64,000 bases of DNA from an uncultured Flavobacteriaceae bacterium. Lineage in GTDB: Bacteria; Bacteroidota; Bacteroidia; Flavobacteriales; Flavobacteriaceae. The notes below the pieces were generated by a model. It saw only the letters and a program-made list of their open reading frames with translations, ran no database searches and had not been told where the DNA came from. Location of the stretch: the NCBI GenBank assembly GCA_947502635.1, contig CANNAN010000016.1, positions 1-64,000 of the forward strand. The letters are read 5' to 3'. The number at the start of each line of letters is the position of its first letter. Position 1 is the first letter of the stretch. The position numbers were made by a program, and so were the translations under genes. Positions 1 to 9,027 of this stretch are shown piece by piece.

Positions 1-1
1 A

Positions 2-3000
2 TGTATTGCAGATGCAGATGGCACTGGTATTGTTTTACCAACCGTAATAGATGTTTGTAATAATACCTTAGCGGCTTCTGCTCCTGTTATTACCGAAAAT
101 CCTGATCCATTAACATGTGAAGGAACCAGAACTTATACATATACGTATACCGATTGTGCTGGGAATTCTGATACTTGGGCATATACTTATACGATTGATA
201 CACCTGCTTTCTCTATTGCAGATCCTAATGGCGCTAGTACTGTAGAATGTATTGCAAATGCTACGGAAACTTTTGCACTTCCAACTGTAAATGATGCTTG
301 TGGTAATACACTATCTCCTTCGCCAGCGGTTATTACTGAAAATCCTGATCCATTAACATGTGAAGGTACCAGAACTTATACATATACGTATACTGATTGT
401 GTTGGGAATACGGCTAATTGGGCGTATACTTATACGATTGACTTGTTAATATTTACTTTACCTGCTAACGGTAGTGAAACTATTGATAACTTAGCGGATG
501 CGGTAGAACCAACGCCTCCTGTTGTTACAGACAACTGTAATAATACCTTAACACCTTTGGCTCCAACAGTATCTACGACACCTGATTGTCAAGGCTCTAT
601 TATTTATACATTTACTTATGAAGATTGTGCAGGCAATACTGCTGATTGGGTATATACTTATACGATTGAATTAGCGCCGTTCACAGTGCCTGCCAATGGT
701 AGTAGTACTGTTAATTGTATTGCTGATGCTACGGAAAACTTCTCTCTTCCTACTGTTACTGATGCTAATGGAAATCCGATAACACCTTCAGCAGCGGTTA
801 TTACCGAAAATCCTGATCCGCTTACATGCGAAGGAACCAGAACTTATACATATACGTATACCGATTGTGCTGGAAATACTGCTGATTGGGCATATACTTA
901 TACGATTGATACACCTGCTTTCTCTATCGCAGATGCAAATGGTGCTAGTACCGTAGAATGTATTGCAAATGCTACGGAAACTTTTATACTTCCAACTGTA
1001 AATGATGCTTGTGGTAATACACTATCTCCTTCGCCAGCAGTTATTACTGAAAATCCTGATCCATTAACATGTGAAGGAACCAGAACTTATACATATACGT
1101 ATACTGATTGTGTTGGGAATACGGCTAATTGGACGTATACTTATACAATTGATATGCCTACCTTTTCTATCACGGATGCTGATGGTACTAGTACTGTAGA
1201 GTGTCTCGATGATGCTACGGAAACATTTATACTCCCTACTATAACTGATACTTGTGGAAATATTTTATCTCCTTCGCCAGCGGTTATTACCGAAAGTCCT
1301 GATCCATTAACATGTGAAGGAACCAGAACTTATACATATACCTATACTGATTGTGCTGGGAATACGGCTGATTGGGCATATACTTATGACGTAAAAGACA
1401 ATACACCACCAGTACTTTCATTACCTGCTAATCAAACTGCTGAATGTAGTGACAATCTAACACCAATAATGTTTGGAGCAGCTACAGCAACAGATAACTG
1501 CGATGCAAATCCTATTATTACTTTTAATGATGTTAGAACAGATGGTGCATGTTCTGGTACTTTTACCATTACTCGTACTTGGACAGCTACAGACGCCTGT
1601 GGAAACATAGCCAACGCTAATCAAATAATATCGACATCAGATACCACTGCTCCAGAATTTGAACAAACAACACTTCCTGAAAATATAACAGTAGAATGTA
1701 GTACGATACCTGCTGCTGAAGATTTAACTGCCACAGACAATTGTGGAACTGCTACTGTTACTGTAGAAGATGTAAGAACAGATGGGAATTGCGCTAATAA
1801 TTATACAGTTACACGTACTTATACTGCTACCGATGAATGTGGTTTAACCAATACACACATTCAAACAATAACGGTTCAGGACACAACACCACCAACCTTT
1901 GATGGTACGCTTCCTAATATTACTCTAGTTGTTGAATGCGATGCTGTACCAGATGCAGAAACATTAACAGCAACAGATACTTGTGGTTCTGCAACAGTAA
2001 CCGTTAATGATATTAGAACAGATGGAAATTGTGTTAATAATTATAGAATTGCCCGTACTTGGACTGCTACTGATGAATGTGGTTTAACAACAACACACAC
2101 ACAAATTATTACAGTACAAGATACAACACCTCCAACTTTTGAAGGCACACTTCCTGCAACTAGTGTTACTGTAGAATGTGATGCGATACCAAATGCAGAA
2201 ACACTAACCGCAACAGACAATTGTGGTGATGCTACTGTAGCCGTTGTAGATGTTAAAACAAATGGTAATTGTCCTAACAATTACACGATAGCCCGTACTT
2301 GGACTGCTACTGATGAATGTGGTTTAACAGCAACGCATACGCAAGTTATTACAGTGCAAGATACAACAGCTCCAGTGCCAACAACAACTTTTGAAGAGGT
2401 ACTAAATGTTAGTTGTACCGACATACCTGATGCACCAGAATTAACTTTTACCGACAACTGTTCTACTAATATTATAGTAGCATTTAATGAAACCAACTCA
2501 TTTGATGAAAATGTATTCGTTGATTACGAAATTGTTAGAACTTGGATCGTAAGAGATGAATGTGGTAATGAAGAAACTTACACACAAACACTCCAAGTGG
2601 CCCTTGATGAAGTCATTACTGATTTAGTTGCACCAGACTGGTGTTATGATGAAGGTGCTATCAACATGAATAATTTATTAGCCGATGACCTTAATAAAAA
2701 TGGAACTTGGGAGCTTTTAGAAGGTGACACTACCGCAACATTAAACGGTAGCGTATTTGACCCTTCTAACCTTGAACTTAGCTTAGATTTCTTACCAAAA
2801 AGTGGTGGAATTGATTATAGGTTCAGATATACAACTACAGATCAAGGCTGTATCAGCATTACAGAAATTACAATGAATGTACATGCAGATTGTGTAGTAT
2901 TACCTTGCGGCGAAAATGATATTATAGTATCTAAAGCTGTGACCCCTAATGGTGATGCTTATAATGAATTTTTTGAGATTTCTGGTATTGAATTATGTGG

Positions 3001-3208
3001 ATTTATTTATGACGTAAAAATATTTAATCGATGGGGAGCTTTAGTATACGAATCTGATAATTATCAAAATGATTGGAACGGTATTGCCAGTAGCGGAGCA
3101 ATTGGTGCCGCTGGAAAAGTCCCTAACGGAACATATTATTATATAATAAAATTACAGAATAGTGGATTGAATCCTATTACAGGACCTGTTTACTTAGGAA
3201 CCAAATAA
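2..3208 (+). CDS. Repeat-rich surface protein with gliding-motility-type C-terminal domain (T9SS type B cargo), 5' partial
   Basis: The reading frame is open from base 2, so the gene starts upstream of the window; an internal TTG at 443 is not the start. About 1,070 residues are visible. The first part is built of ~81-residue repeats carrying CEGTRTYTYTYTDC and AGNTADWAYTYTI motifs. Then come ~80-residue HYR/Ig-like repeats with ATDECGLT and VQDTTPPTF motifs and paired cysteines. The end (about the last 90 residues) has VTPNGDAYNEFF, IFNRWG and the PNGTYYYII strand, which is the gliding-motility-associated C-terminal domain recognised by the type IX secretion system as a type B signal. It is therefore probably a cell-surface adhesin of SprB style. 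The PorP/SprF-like gene lies 11 bp downstream, the usual partner of type B cargo. The exact role (gliding, attachment, biofilm) cannot be told from sequence. Confidence 0.9.
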   Translation, partial: CIADADGTGIVLPTVIDVCNNTLAASAPVITENPDPLTCEGTRTYTYTYTDCAGNSDTWAYTYTIDTPAFSIADPNGASTVECIANATETFALPTVNDACGNTLSPSPAVITENPDPLTCEGTRTYTYTYTDCVGNTANWAYTYTIDLLIFTLPANGSETIDNLADAVEPTPPVVTDNCNNTLTPLAPTVSTTPDCQGSIIYTFTYEDCAGNTADWVYTYTIELAPFTVPANGSSTVNCIADATENFSLPTVTDANGNPITPSAAVITENPDPLTCEGTRTYTYTYTDCAGNTADWAYTYTIDTPAFSIADANGASTVECIANATETFILPTVNDACGNTLSPSPAVITENPDPLTCEGTRTYTYTYTDCVGNTANWTYTYTIDMPTFSITDADGTSTVECLDDATETFILPTITDTCGNILSPSPAVITESPDPLTCEGTRTYTYTYTDCAGNTADWAYTYDVKDNTPPVLSLPANQTAECSDNLTPIMFGAATATDNCDANPIITFNDVRTDGACSGTFTITRTWTATDACGNIANANQIISTSDTTAPEFEQTTLPENITVECSTIPAAEDLTATDNCGTATVTVEDVRTDGNCANNYTVTRTYTATDECGLTNTHIQTITVQDTTPPTFDGTLPNITLVVECDAVPDAETLTATDTCGSATVTVNDIRTDGNCVNNYRIARTWTATDECGLTTTHTQIITVQDTTPPTFEGTLPATSVTVECDAIPNAETLTATDNCGDATVAVVDVKTNGNCPNNYTIARTWTATDECGLTATHTQVITVQDTTAPVPTTTFEEVLNVSCTDIPDAPELTFTDNCSTNIIVAFNETNSFDENVFVDYEIVRTWIVRDECGNEETYTQTLQVALDEVITDLVAPDWCYDEGAINMNNLLADDLNKNGTWELLEGDTTATLNGSVFDPSNLELSLDFLPKSGGIDYRFRYTTTDQGCISITEITMNVHADCVVLPCGENDIIVSKAVTPNGDAYNEFFEISGIELCGFIYDVKIFNRWGALVYESDNYQNDWNGIASSGAIGAAGKVPNGTYYYIIKLQNSGLNPITGPVYLGTK
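20..1392 (+). repeat. Tandem 243-bp coding repeats in the adhesin gene
   Basis: The core CCTGATCC(A/G)(T/C)T(A/T)ACATG recurs at 101, 344, 812, 1055 and 1298. The spacings are 243, 468 (one divergent unit between), 243 and 243 bp, so one unit encodes 81 residues. Long stretches around each core are nearly identical at the DNA level, pointing to recent duplication or homogenisation. Confidence 0.85.
1640..2375 (+). repeat. Second tandem repeat array, 240-bp units (HYR-like)
   Basis: The junction codons for QDTT(P/A)P recur at 1880, 2120 and 2360, exactly 240 bp (80 residues) apart. Units share the motifs TATDECGLT, DVRTDGNC and NNYT. They are more diverged from each other than the 243-bp repeats upstream. 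Confidence 0.75.
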
Positions 3209-3219
3209 AAAGATAACCT

Positions 3220-4146
3220 ATGAAACTTATTAAATATAATATAATCGCTATTGCATTATTAAGCTGTACGGTTGGGATTGCGCAACAATTACCGCAATTC
3301 ACACAGTATATGTATAATACAATCTCAATAAATCCTGCCTATGCAGGTAGTCGAGAAGCTTTAAGCGTTGTTGGATTACATAGAAGCCAATGGGTTGGTT
3401 TTAAAGGAGGTCCTATAACACAAACACTTTCTATACACACCCCGCTAAGAAATGATAGAATTGGATTAGGTCTTACATTTATTGAAGATGATTTAGGTCC
3501 GCAAAACTATTCATATCTATATGGCGATTTCTCATACACGATCCCAACTGGAAGAAATGGTAAATTAGCTTTTGGTATAAAAGGTGGTTTTACAGGTTAT
3601 AGTTTTGATCAGGATTTTATAAATGACCCAACAGTATCGAGTGATCCTTTCTTTAACGGAACAGAAAACCGCTGGGCTCCAAATATTGGTGCTGGTGTTT
3701 ATTACCATACTAATAGGTTTTATGCAGGATTATCTGCACCTAGAATATTAAACACAGATGAAAATAAACAAGGAGACTATAAAGCTTTAGAACGTATTAG
3801 TTATTACTTCACGCTTGGAGGCGTTGTAGACATAAGCAAAAGTTTTAAATTCAAACCTGCTGGTTTAATAAAAGCAACTAATGGTGCGCCACTATCATTC
3901 GATCTTACTGCTAATTTCTTGTATAATGAGAAATTTTGGATAGGAGGTTCTTATAGAATTAATGAGCAAACAGCTGCTATTGGTGGTATTGCAGACTTTC
4001 AAGTTTCTAGACAATTACGTGTGGGGTATGCTTACGAAAAACCAATTTCAGACATAGCTAGCTACACTACTGGAACTCACGAGATATTACTTATATACGA
4101 ATTTAAATTCTTAAGTTCTAAACTAAAATCACCAAGATATTTCTAA
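3220..4146 (+). CDS. PorP/SprF family type IX secretion system outer-membrane protein
   Basis: This 308-residue protein starts with a signal peptide (MKLIKYNIIAIALLSCTVGIAQQ). After it come the family hallmarks QFTQYMYN, NPAYAG and LHRSQWVGFKG, followed by alternating beta-strand pattern to the end, as expected of an outer-membrane barrel. Members of this family pair with type B (gliding C-terminal domain) cargo and are needed for export or anchoring of the neighbouring adhesin. The gene sits 11 bp after the adhesin stop and 13 bp before the PorE-like gene, so the set is very likely one operon. It is a cargo-specific partner rather than the core PorP, because it is linked to a single adhesin; that point is inference from position. 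Confidence 0.9.
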   Translation: MKLIKYNIIAIALLSCTVGIAQQLPQFTQYMYNTISINPAYAGSREALSVVGLHRSQWVGFKGGPITQTLSIHTPLRNDRIGLGLTFIEDDLGPQNYSYLYGDFSYTIPTGRNGKLAFGIKGGFTGYSFDQDFINDPTVSSDPFFNGTENRWAPNIGAGVYYHTNRFYAGLSAPRILNTDENKQGDYKALERISYYFTLGGVVDISKSFKFKPAGLIKATNGAPLSFDLTANFLYNEKFWIGGSYRINEQTAAIGGIADFQVSRQLRVGYAYEKPISDIASYTTGTHEILLIYEFKFLSSKLKSPRYF

Positions 4147-4159
4147 TAAGATTTTTTAT

Positions 4160-6079
4160 ATGAAAAATAAAAACTACATATTAGTCTGTATCGCATTAAT
4201 GTTAAGCTTTTCTGTATTTTCTCAACAAGGAAAACAGAAAAGAGCCGATACATTATTTAATAAATTCTCTTTTGTAAAAGCTGCAAAAGTTTACAGAGAA
4301 CTTATTCAAAATAATTATAACAGAGACTATGCGACCCGCCAACTGGCAGATTGCTATGCTTTTTTAAGAGATCCTAGAAATGCCTCTAGGTATTATAAAA
4401 ATGTTGTTAAGCAAGAAAATGTGCCTATTGAGTATTACTACAAATATGCTCAATCACTTCGAGGCATGAAAAAGTATGACGATTCACAAACCTGGTTAAA
4501 ACGTTTCAAAGATTCTGGTGGTGTTGTTAATTCTAATGATTTCTCTAAAGACATCAATTTTATTACCAGTGTTTTTGGTGCTAAAAGACAGTATTTTTTA
4601 GATAGAGTACGTTTCAATTCAAAATATAGTGATTTTGGTGCTTTTGAACATGATGGTAAAGTATATTTTGCTTCTTCCAGAGATGAAGGTGTTTCTGTAA
4701 AACGCCTATACGGTTGGAACGAACAACCTTTTTTAGATGTTTACGTAACAGATGTTGGCTCTAAAAAAAATGTGGATCATACAGGAAAAATAAAAGGTGA
4801 TGTAAACTCCATTTATCATGATGGTCCAGTAACTATTACAAAGGATGGCCGCACAATGTATTTTTCAAGAAATAATTTTAATGATGGCGTTGAAGCAAAA
4901 GACAAAAAAGGCTTAACGAATATGAAAATTTATAGAGCCACCTTAGTTGATGGTTCATGGACTAACATAGAAGACCTAGAAATAAATAGTGACGATTTTT
5001 CAACACAACATCCTGCTTTAAATATCGATGATACTAAATTGTATTTCACATCAGATAGACCAGGAACTAGAGGAGGTTCAGATATATGGGTTATTAATAT
5101 ACAACCCGACGGCTCTCTAACGGAATTACAGAACCTTGGAAATACTGTAAATACTGAAAGTGCTGAAGGATTTCCTTTTATAAATAATGAAGGTGTTCTA
5201 TTCTTTTCTTCAGATGGCCATACAGGTTTGGGCTTATTAGACATTTTTGCAACAATTAAAGGTGAAGATGATGATAGTATTGTAGATGTTATAAACTTAG
5301 GAGTTCCTGTAAATTCTAATAAAGACGACTTCTCGTTTTCAATGAATCCAAATGGTATTACGGGTTATTTTGCTTCCAATAGAAAAGGTGGGCGTGGTAG
5401 TGATGATATTTATGCTTACCACAGAGAACCTGTTCTTCATGTTGAAGGTGTTGTAACCGATGCAATTAACATGAACCCTATTCCTAATTCTGTTATTGCT
5501 CTATATGATGATAAGGGTAACAAAATAGCCGATATGATAACCGATGAAAACGGTTATTATCAAATAAATATCGATAGGAATAAAGATTATAAAATTGTTG
5601 CGAGTCAAGAGAAATATATTGATGATTACAGAACATTTACATCAAAAAATATTCAAACAGAACTTGTTACTATTAACGCTAATTTATTATTAAACCCAGT
5701 ACCTAATGTTATAAAGCTTGCTGAGCTAAACACCATTTATTTCGATTTCAATAAGTATAACATTAGAGAAGATGCTGCTTTAGAGCTCGATAAAATTGTT
5801 AATCTAATGCAAAACGATTATCCAGATATGGTAATCCGAATTGAATCTCATACCGATTCAAGAGGTAACTTAACATATAATGATAAATTATCTATAGATA
5901 GAGCAAACTCAACCTATGAATACTTAATTTCTAAGGGTATTGCCTCAGAAAGAATTACAGAACATCAAGGTTTCGGGGAGCGTAGATTAACTAATGGCTG
6001 TGAAGACGGACAAGATTGTGAGGAAGAAGAACATCAATTAAACAGGCGTACTCAATTTATAGTTGTAAAAATGGAATAG
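4160..6079 (+). CDS. PorE-like OmpA-family protein (TPR, beta-propeller, CarboxypepD_reg, OmpA-C)
   Basis: This is a 639-residue exported protein with a signal peptide ending near FSVFSQQ. The order of parts is TPR-like helices (about 25-130, with YATRQLADCYAF), a WD40/PD40-type propeller (about 150-420, repeats such as GKVYFASSRDE and LYFTSDRPGTRGGSDIW), a carboxypeptidase regulatory-like domain (about 430-510, VSGVVTD-like start, DENGYYQINI), and a C-terminal OmpA peptidoglycan-binding domain (about 525-639, YFDFNKYNI, ESHTDSRG, NRRTQF). This is the architecture of PorE, which links the type IX secretion outer-membrane assembly to peptidoglycan. The 13-bp gap to the PorP/SprF-like gene supports co-transcription. 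The function as a periplasmic anchor for this adhesin branch is inferred. Confidence 0.85.
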   Translation: MKNKNYILVCIALMLSFSVFSQQGKQKRADTLFNKFSFVKAAKVYRELIQNNYNRDYATRQLADCYAFLRDPRNASRYYKNVVKQENVPIEYYYKYAQSLRGMKKYDDSQTWLKRFKDSGGVVNSNDFSKDINFITSVFGAKRQYFLDRVRFNSKYSDFGAFEHDGKVYFASSRDEGVSVKRLYGWNEQPFLDVYVTDVGSKKNVDHTGKIKGDVNSIYHDGPVTITKDGRTMYFSRNNFNDGVEAKDKKGLTNMKIYRATLVDGSWTNIEDLEINSDDFSTQHPALNIDDTKLYFTSDRPGTRGGSDIWVINIQPDGSLTELQNLGNTVNTESAEGFPFINNEGVLFFSSDGHTGLGLLDIFATIKGEDDDSIVDVINLGVPVNSNKDDFSFSMNPNGITGYFASNRKGGRGSDDIYAYHREPVLHVEGVVTDAINMNPIPNSVIALYDDKGNKIADMITDENGYYQINIDRNKDYKIVASQEKYIDDYRTFTSKNIQTELVTINANLLLNPVPNVIKLAELNTIYFDFNKYNIREDAALELDKIVNLMQNDYPDMVIRIESHTDSRGNLTYNDKLSIDRANSTYEYLISKGIASERITEHQGFGERRLTNGCEDGQDCEEEEHQLNRRTQFIVVKME

Positions 6080-6161
6080 AAATACAGACTGACCAACTGT
6101 ACTTTAACAAACTAAAGCTATCACTAATTAGTATCAGTTTTTAATTAAAACTAATGACCCC

Positions 6162-8084
6162 ATGAAATTAAGAAATTACATATTAGCTAGTATTATATTA
6201 CTAACGAGTTTCTCTGTATTTGCACAATATGGTTCTCAAAAAAAGGCAGACAACCTATTTAACAAATTTTCGTTTGTTAATGCTGCTCAAGTTTATCATA
6301 ATCTTATAGAAAAAGACTTTAATGCAGATTATGCAACTAGGCAATTAGCAGATAGCTATGCCTTTATGAGAAATCCAGATAGTGCGGTAGTTTACTACAA
6401 AAAAGTAGTAGAGCAACCTAATGTGCCTATAGCATACTATTATAATTATGCACAAGCATTAAGAGGTGTAAAAGAATATAAAGAATCTCGTGTTTGGTTA
6501 AAACGATATAAAAAGGCTGGTGGAGAAATAAATGACGATAAGTTTTTAAAAGACTCTGATTTTATAAATTCTATCTTCAATGCAAAACAGCAATATTTTT
6601 TAACTGATGTTAATTTTAATTCAAAACATAGTGATTTTGGAGCTTATGAGCATGATGGTAACATTTACTTTGCTTCATCTAGAAACGAAGGTGTTTCCAC
6701 AAAACATGTTTACGGGTGGAATCAAGAACCCTTTTTAGACATATATGTAACAGACAAAAGTCTTAATGACAGTATTGTAGATCATAAATCTAAACTTAAA
6801 GGTGATATAAATTCTATTTATCACGAAGGCCCTATTACCATAACAAAAGATGGTAAAACCATCTATTTTTCTAGAAACAATTTCAGCAAAAATATTTTAG
6901 GAAAAGACGAAGAAGGTATGACGAACCTTAAAATTTATAAAGCCTCATTAATTGAAGATGAATGGACAAACATTGAAGAGCTACCTTTTAATAGTAATGA
7001 TTTTTCTAATGGACATCCAGCATTAAATAGCGATGAAACAAAGTTATATTTTGCTTCTAACATGCCTGATGGCTATGGAGGCACAGACATTTACTATGTA
7101 GACGTAAGTAATAATGGTACTTATGGCAAGCCTCAAAACCTGGGAAATGTTGTTAATACAGATAAAAACGAACGATTTCCGTTTATCAATAATGAAGGTG
7201 TCCTTTTCTTTGCCTCTGATGGACATCCTGGACTAGGCTTACTAGATATTTTCGGAACTGTTTCAGATAAAAACAATAACATTATTAGTATTCTTAATCT
7301 TGGCGTTCCTGTAAACTCAAGTAAGGATGATTTTTCATTTTTTATGAATGAAGATGGATTGTCTGGATATTTTGCATCTAATAGAAATGGTGGGGTTGGT
7401 AGTGATGATATTTATGCATATGATAGAATTCCGCAATTAAAAATAGAAGGCACTATTACAGATGTGACTACAAATACACCTGTACCAAATGCCATCGTGA
7501 CACTACTAGATGGTAACAATAAACAAATTGCACATTTAGAGACAGATGAAAATGGATATTATGAAATAAATATAGATAGGGATACCGACTATGTAATAAA
7601 CATCAAAAAAGATAATTACATAGAAGATACCAGATCTGTTACTTCTAAAGGTGTTAAAAATAAAGTTACAAGTATTACTGCAGACTTTAACTTAAACCGT
7701 GTTGTAAAAAAGGTGACGCCAATTACGGAACTCTACCCTATTTATTTTGATTTCAATAAGTTTGATATTAGACGTGATGGTACTGTCGAATTAGACCGTA
7801 TAGTTAATTTAATGATGAATACCTATCCAAGTATGGTAATAAAGATTGAATCGCATACAGATTCTAGAGGCTCCTCAGAATATAATAATAAATTATCTGT
7901 AGATAGAGCAAATGCGACATACAAATACTTAGTAGACAAAGGTGTTGATCCTACCAGAATTACTGAATACAAAGGCTATGGAGAACAAAAATTAGCTAAT
8001 GATTGTGATGGTACGGCATACTGTACAGAAGAACAACACCAATCGAACAGACGGACACAATTTATTGTAGTAAAAATGGAATAA
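6162..8084 (+). CDS. Second PorE-like OmpA-family protein, tandem paralogue
   Basis: A 640-residue protein with the same domain order as the gene just upstream: signal peptide (FSVFAQYG), TPR-like region, propeller with the blocks GNIYFASSRNEG and LYFASNMPDGYGGTDIY, carboxypeptidase regulatory-like domain with DENGYYEINIDRD, and OmpA-C domain with YFDFNKFDIRRDG and ESHTDSRGSSEYN. It is colinear and clearly homologous with its neighbour along its full length, so it arose by tandem gene duplication. The 82-bp gap and the terminator only after this gene suggest it closes the adhesin operon. Whether both copies are needed or serve different partners is unknown. Confidence 0.85.
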   Translation: MKLRNYILASIILLTSFSVFAQYGSQKKADNLFNKFSFVNAAQVYHNLIEKDFNADYATRQLADSYAFMRNPDSAVVYYKKVVEQPNVPIAYYYNYAQALRGVKEYKESRVWLKRYKKAGGEINDDKFLKDSDFINSIFNAKQQYFLTDVNFNSKHSDFGAYEHDGNIYFASSRNEGVSTKHVYGWNQEPFLDIYVTDKSLNDSIVDHKSKLKGDINSIYHEGPITITKDGKTIYFSRNNFSKNILGKDEEGMTNLKIYKASLIEDEWTNIEELPFNSNDFSNGHPALNSDETKLYFASNMPDGYGGTDIYYVDVSNNGTYGKPQNLGNVVNTDKNERFPFINNEGVLFFASDGHPGLGLLDIFGTVSDKNNNIISILNLGVPVNSSKDDFSFFMNEDGLSGYFASNRNGGVGSDDIYAYDRIPQLKIEGTITDVTTNTPVPNAIVTLLDGNNKQIAHLETDENGYYEINIDRDTDYVINIKKDNYIEDTRSVTSKGVKNKVTSITADFNLNRVVKKVTPITELYPIYFDFNKFDIRRDGTVELDRIVNLMMNTYPSMVIKIESHTDSRGSSEYNNKLSVDRANATYKYLVDKGVDPTRITEYKGYGEQKLANDCDGTAYCTEEQHQSNRRTQFIVVKME

Positions 8085-8110
8085 TTCAAGCCCAATTCAA
8101 TAACAATTAA

Positions 8111-8150
8111 AAACCATCAGGGGATTTATTCTTTTGATGGTTTTTTTATT
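8111..8150 (+). terminator. Rho-independent terminator of the adhesin/PorE-like operon
   Basis: The arms AAACCATCA (8111-8119) and TGATGGTTT (8135-8143) form a perfect 9-bp stem and are followed by a T-run. It lies 27 bp after the last stop codon. Confidence 0.85.
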
Positions 8151-8194
8151 TAAGCACTTCCTTAAAATTTAATAGAACTCACAGAACGGTAAAC

Positions 8195-8226
8195 AAAAGT
8201 CCTCTCAATAATTGAGAGGACTTTTT
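8195..8226. terminator. Perfect 14-bp hairpin, probable bidirectional terminator
   Basis: AAAAGTCCTCTCAA (8195-8208) and its exact complement (8212-8225) flank a 3-nt loop, with A-run before and T-run after. It sits between the rightward PorE-like gene and the leftward CAP gene, where it could stop transcription from both sides. The 8226-8367 stretch beyond it holds nothing recognisable. Confidence 0.75.
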
Positions 8227-8367
8227 ACCTAAAGCTAAATTCAATAACGATTAAGTTACCAATATATAACCCATTTAATTCTGCATTACATAATACAATT
8301 ATGCAAGTTTTTCTAAAATTAGTACATCAAATTAGGTTATGCCTTTAGTTGTTCAAATTAAAACAAC

Positions 8368-8865
8368 CTATTTTTTTATAAAGATGTTAGTAAAATACCA
8401 TCTTCCATTTTCGCCTTTTTCAGCTGAAACATCAAAATTTGTAAAATCGCCTTCAATAGTGCCTCTATGCCCTTCACTCTTTATCCAGGCTTTAACGACA
8501 GTTTCTGCAGAACTATATCCATATGCAACATTCTCAGATACTTTTTTAGCACCAGCATTCGCTTTTAAATAATTGCTACGGGTATAAAAATTATCGTGTG
8601 ATACTTGGTCATTATCAACCATATAATCGGTATGACTAAATGCCACAGATTTCACAACAGACATATCATTTAAAGCTTGTAGTCCTAATGACAATCTATA
8701 ATCGTTAATAAGTTCTAGTATATCAACTTCTATCGTTTTTGCTTCTAGTTCAATAAGACTTAATTCAATAGAATCTGTCTTATCATCTATGCTGTCTGTT
8801 GAACAAGAAGTAAATGTCAACACAGCCAACAATGCCAAAAATGGCAGTTTGATTAATGACTTCAT
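8368..8865 (-). CDS. CAP-domain (SCP/PR1-like) lipoprotein
   Basis: This 165-residue protein begins with a lipoprotein signal peptide (lipobox LTFTSC, lipidated Cys at about 21). The rest is a compact CAP domain: LINDYRLSLGLQAL, an active-site-type histidine in AFSHTDYM and another in VSHDNFYTR, then ENVAYGYSSAETVVKAWIKSEGHR. Bacterial CAP proteins of this size are exported; their biochemical activity is mostly unknown. It is anchored in the outer or inner membrane facing the periplasm or surface. The gene stands alone, with pdxH 163 bp upstream on the same strand and a long inverted repeat between them. Confidence 0.85.
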   Translation of the reverse strand: MKSLIKLPFLALLAVLTFTSCSTDSIDDKTDSIELSLIELEAKTIEVDILELINDYRLSLGLQALNDMSVVKSVAFSHTDYMVDNDQVSHDNFYTRSNYLKANAGAKKVSENVAYGYSSAETVVKAWIKSEGHRGTIEGDFTNFDVSAEKGENGRWYFTNIFIKK

Positions 8866-8936
8866 AAGTAGGTAATTTAGATTAGGTTCTGTAAAATTAA
8901 CAGCCTACCTCGAAGTAAATGTTAAATAAATGTTAA

Positions 8937-8986
8937 AATCGATTAAAAACGTGCTTTTTGTCGTATAATTTCGTTTTTAATCGATT
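8937..8986. repeat. 15-bp perfect inverted repeat, 20-bp spacer
   Basis: AATCGATTAAAAACG at 8937-8951 is matched by its exact complement at 8972-8986. It lies between the pdxH stop and the CAP gene start, both leftward. It may be a pdxH terminator, although the stem is A+T rich and only a short T-run follows on the minus strand, or it may be an operator for the CAP gene. Confidence 0.6.
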
Positions 8987-9027
8987 AAATGTCATTTAAA
9001 CCTAAAATACATACACTTAAACGGTCT

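Noticed and set aside
1-1392. Regular DNA repeats that might be a CRISPR array
   Set aside because: The 243-bp units are in frame and encode 81-residue protein repeats; there are no short repeats with unique spacers.
8339-8572. Plus-strand open frame over the CAP lipoprotein gene
   Set aside because: It is the antisense shadow of a gene with clear motifs.
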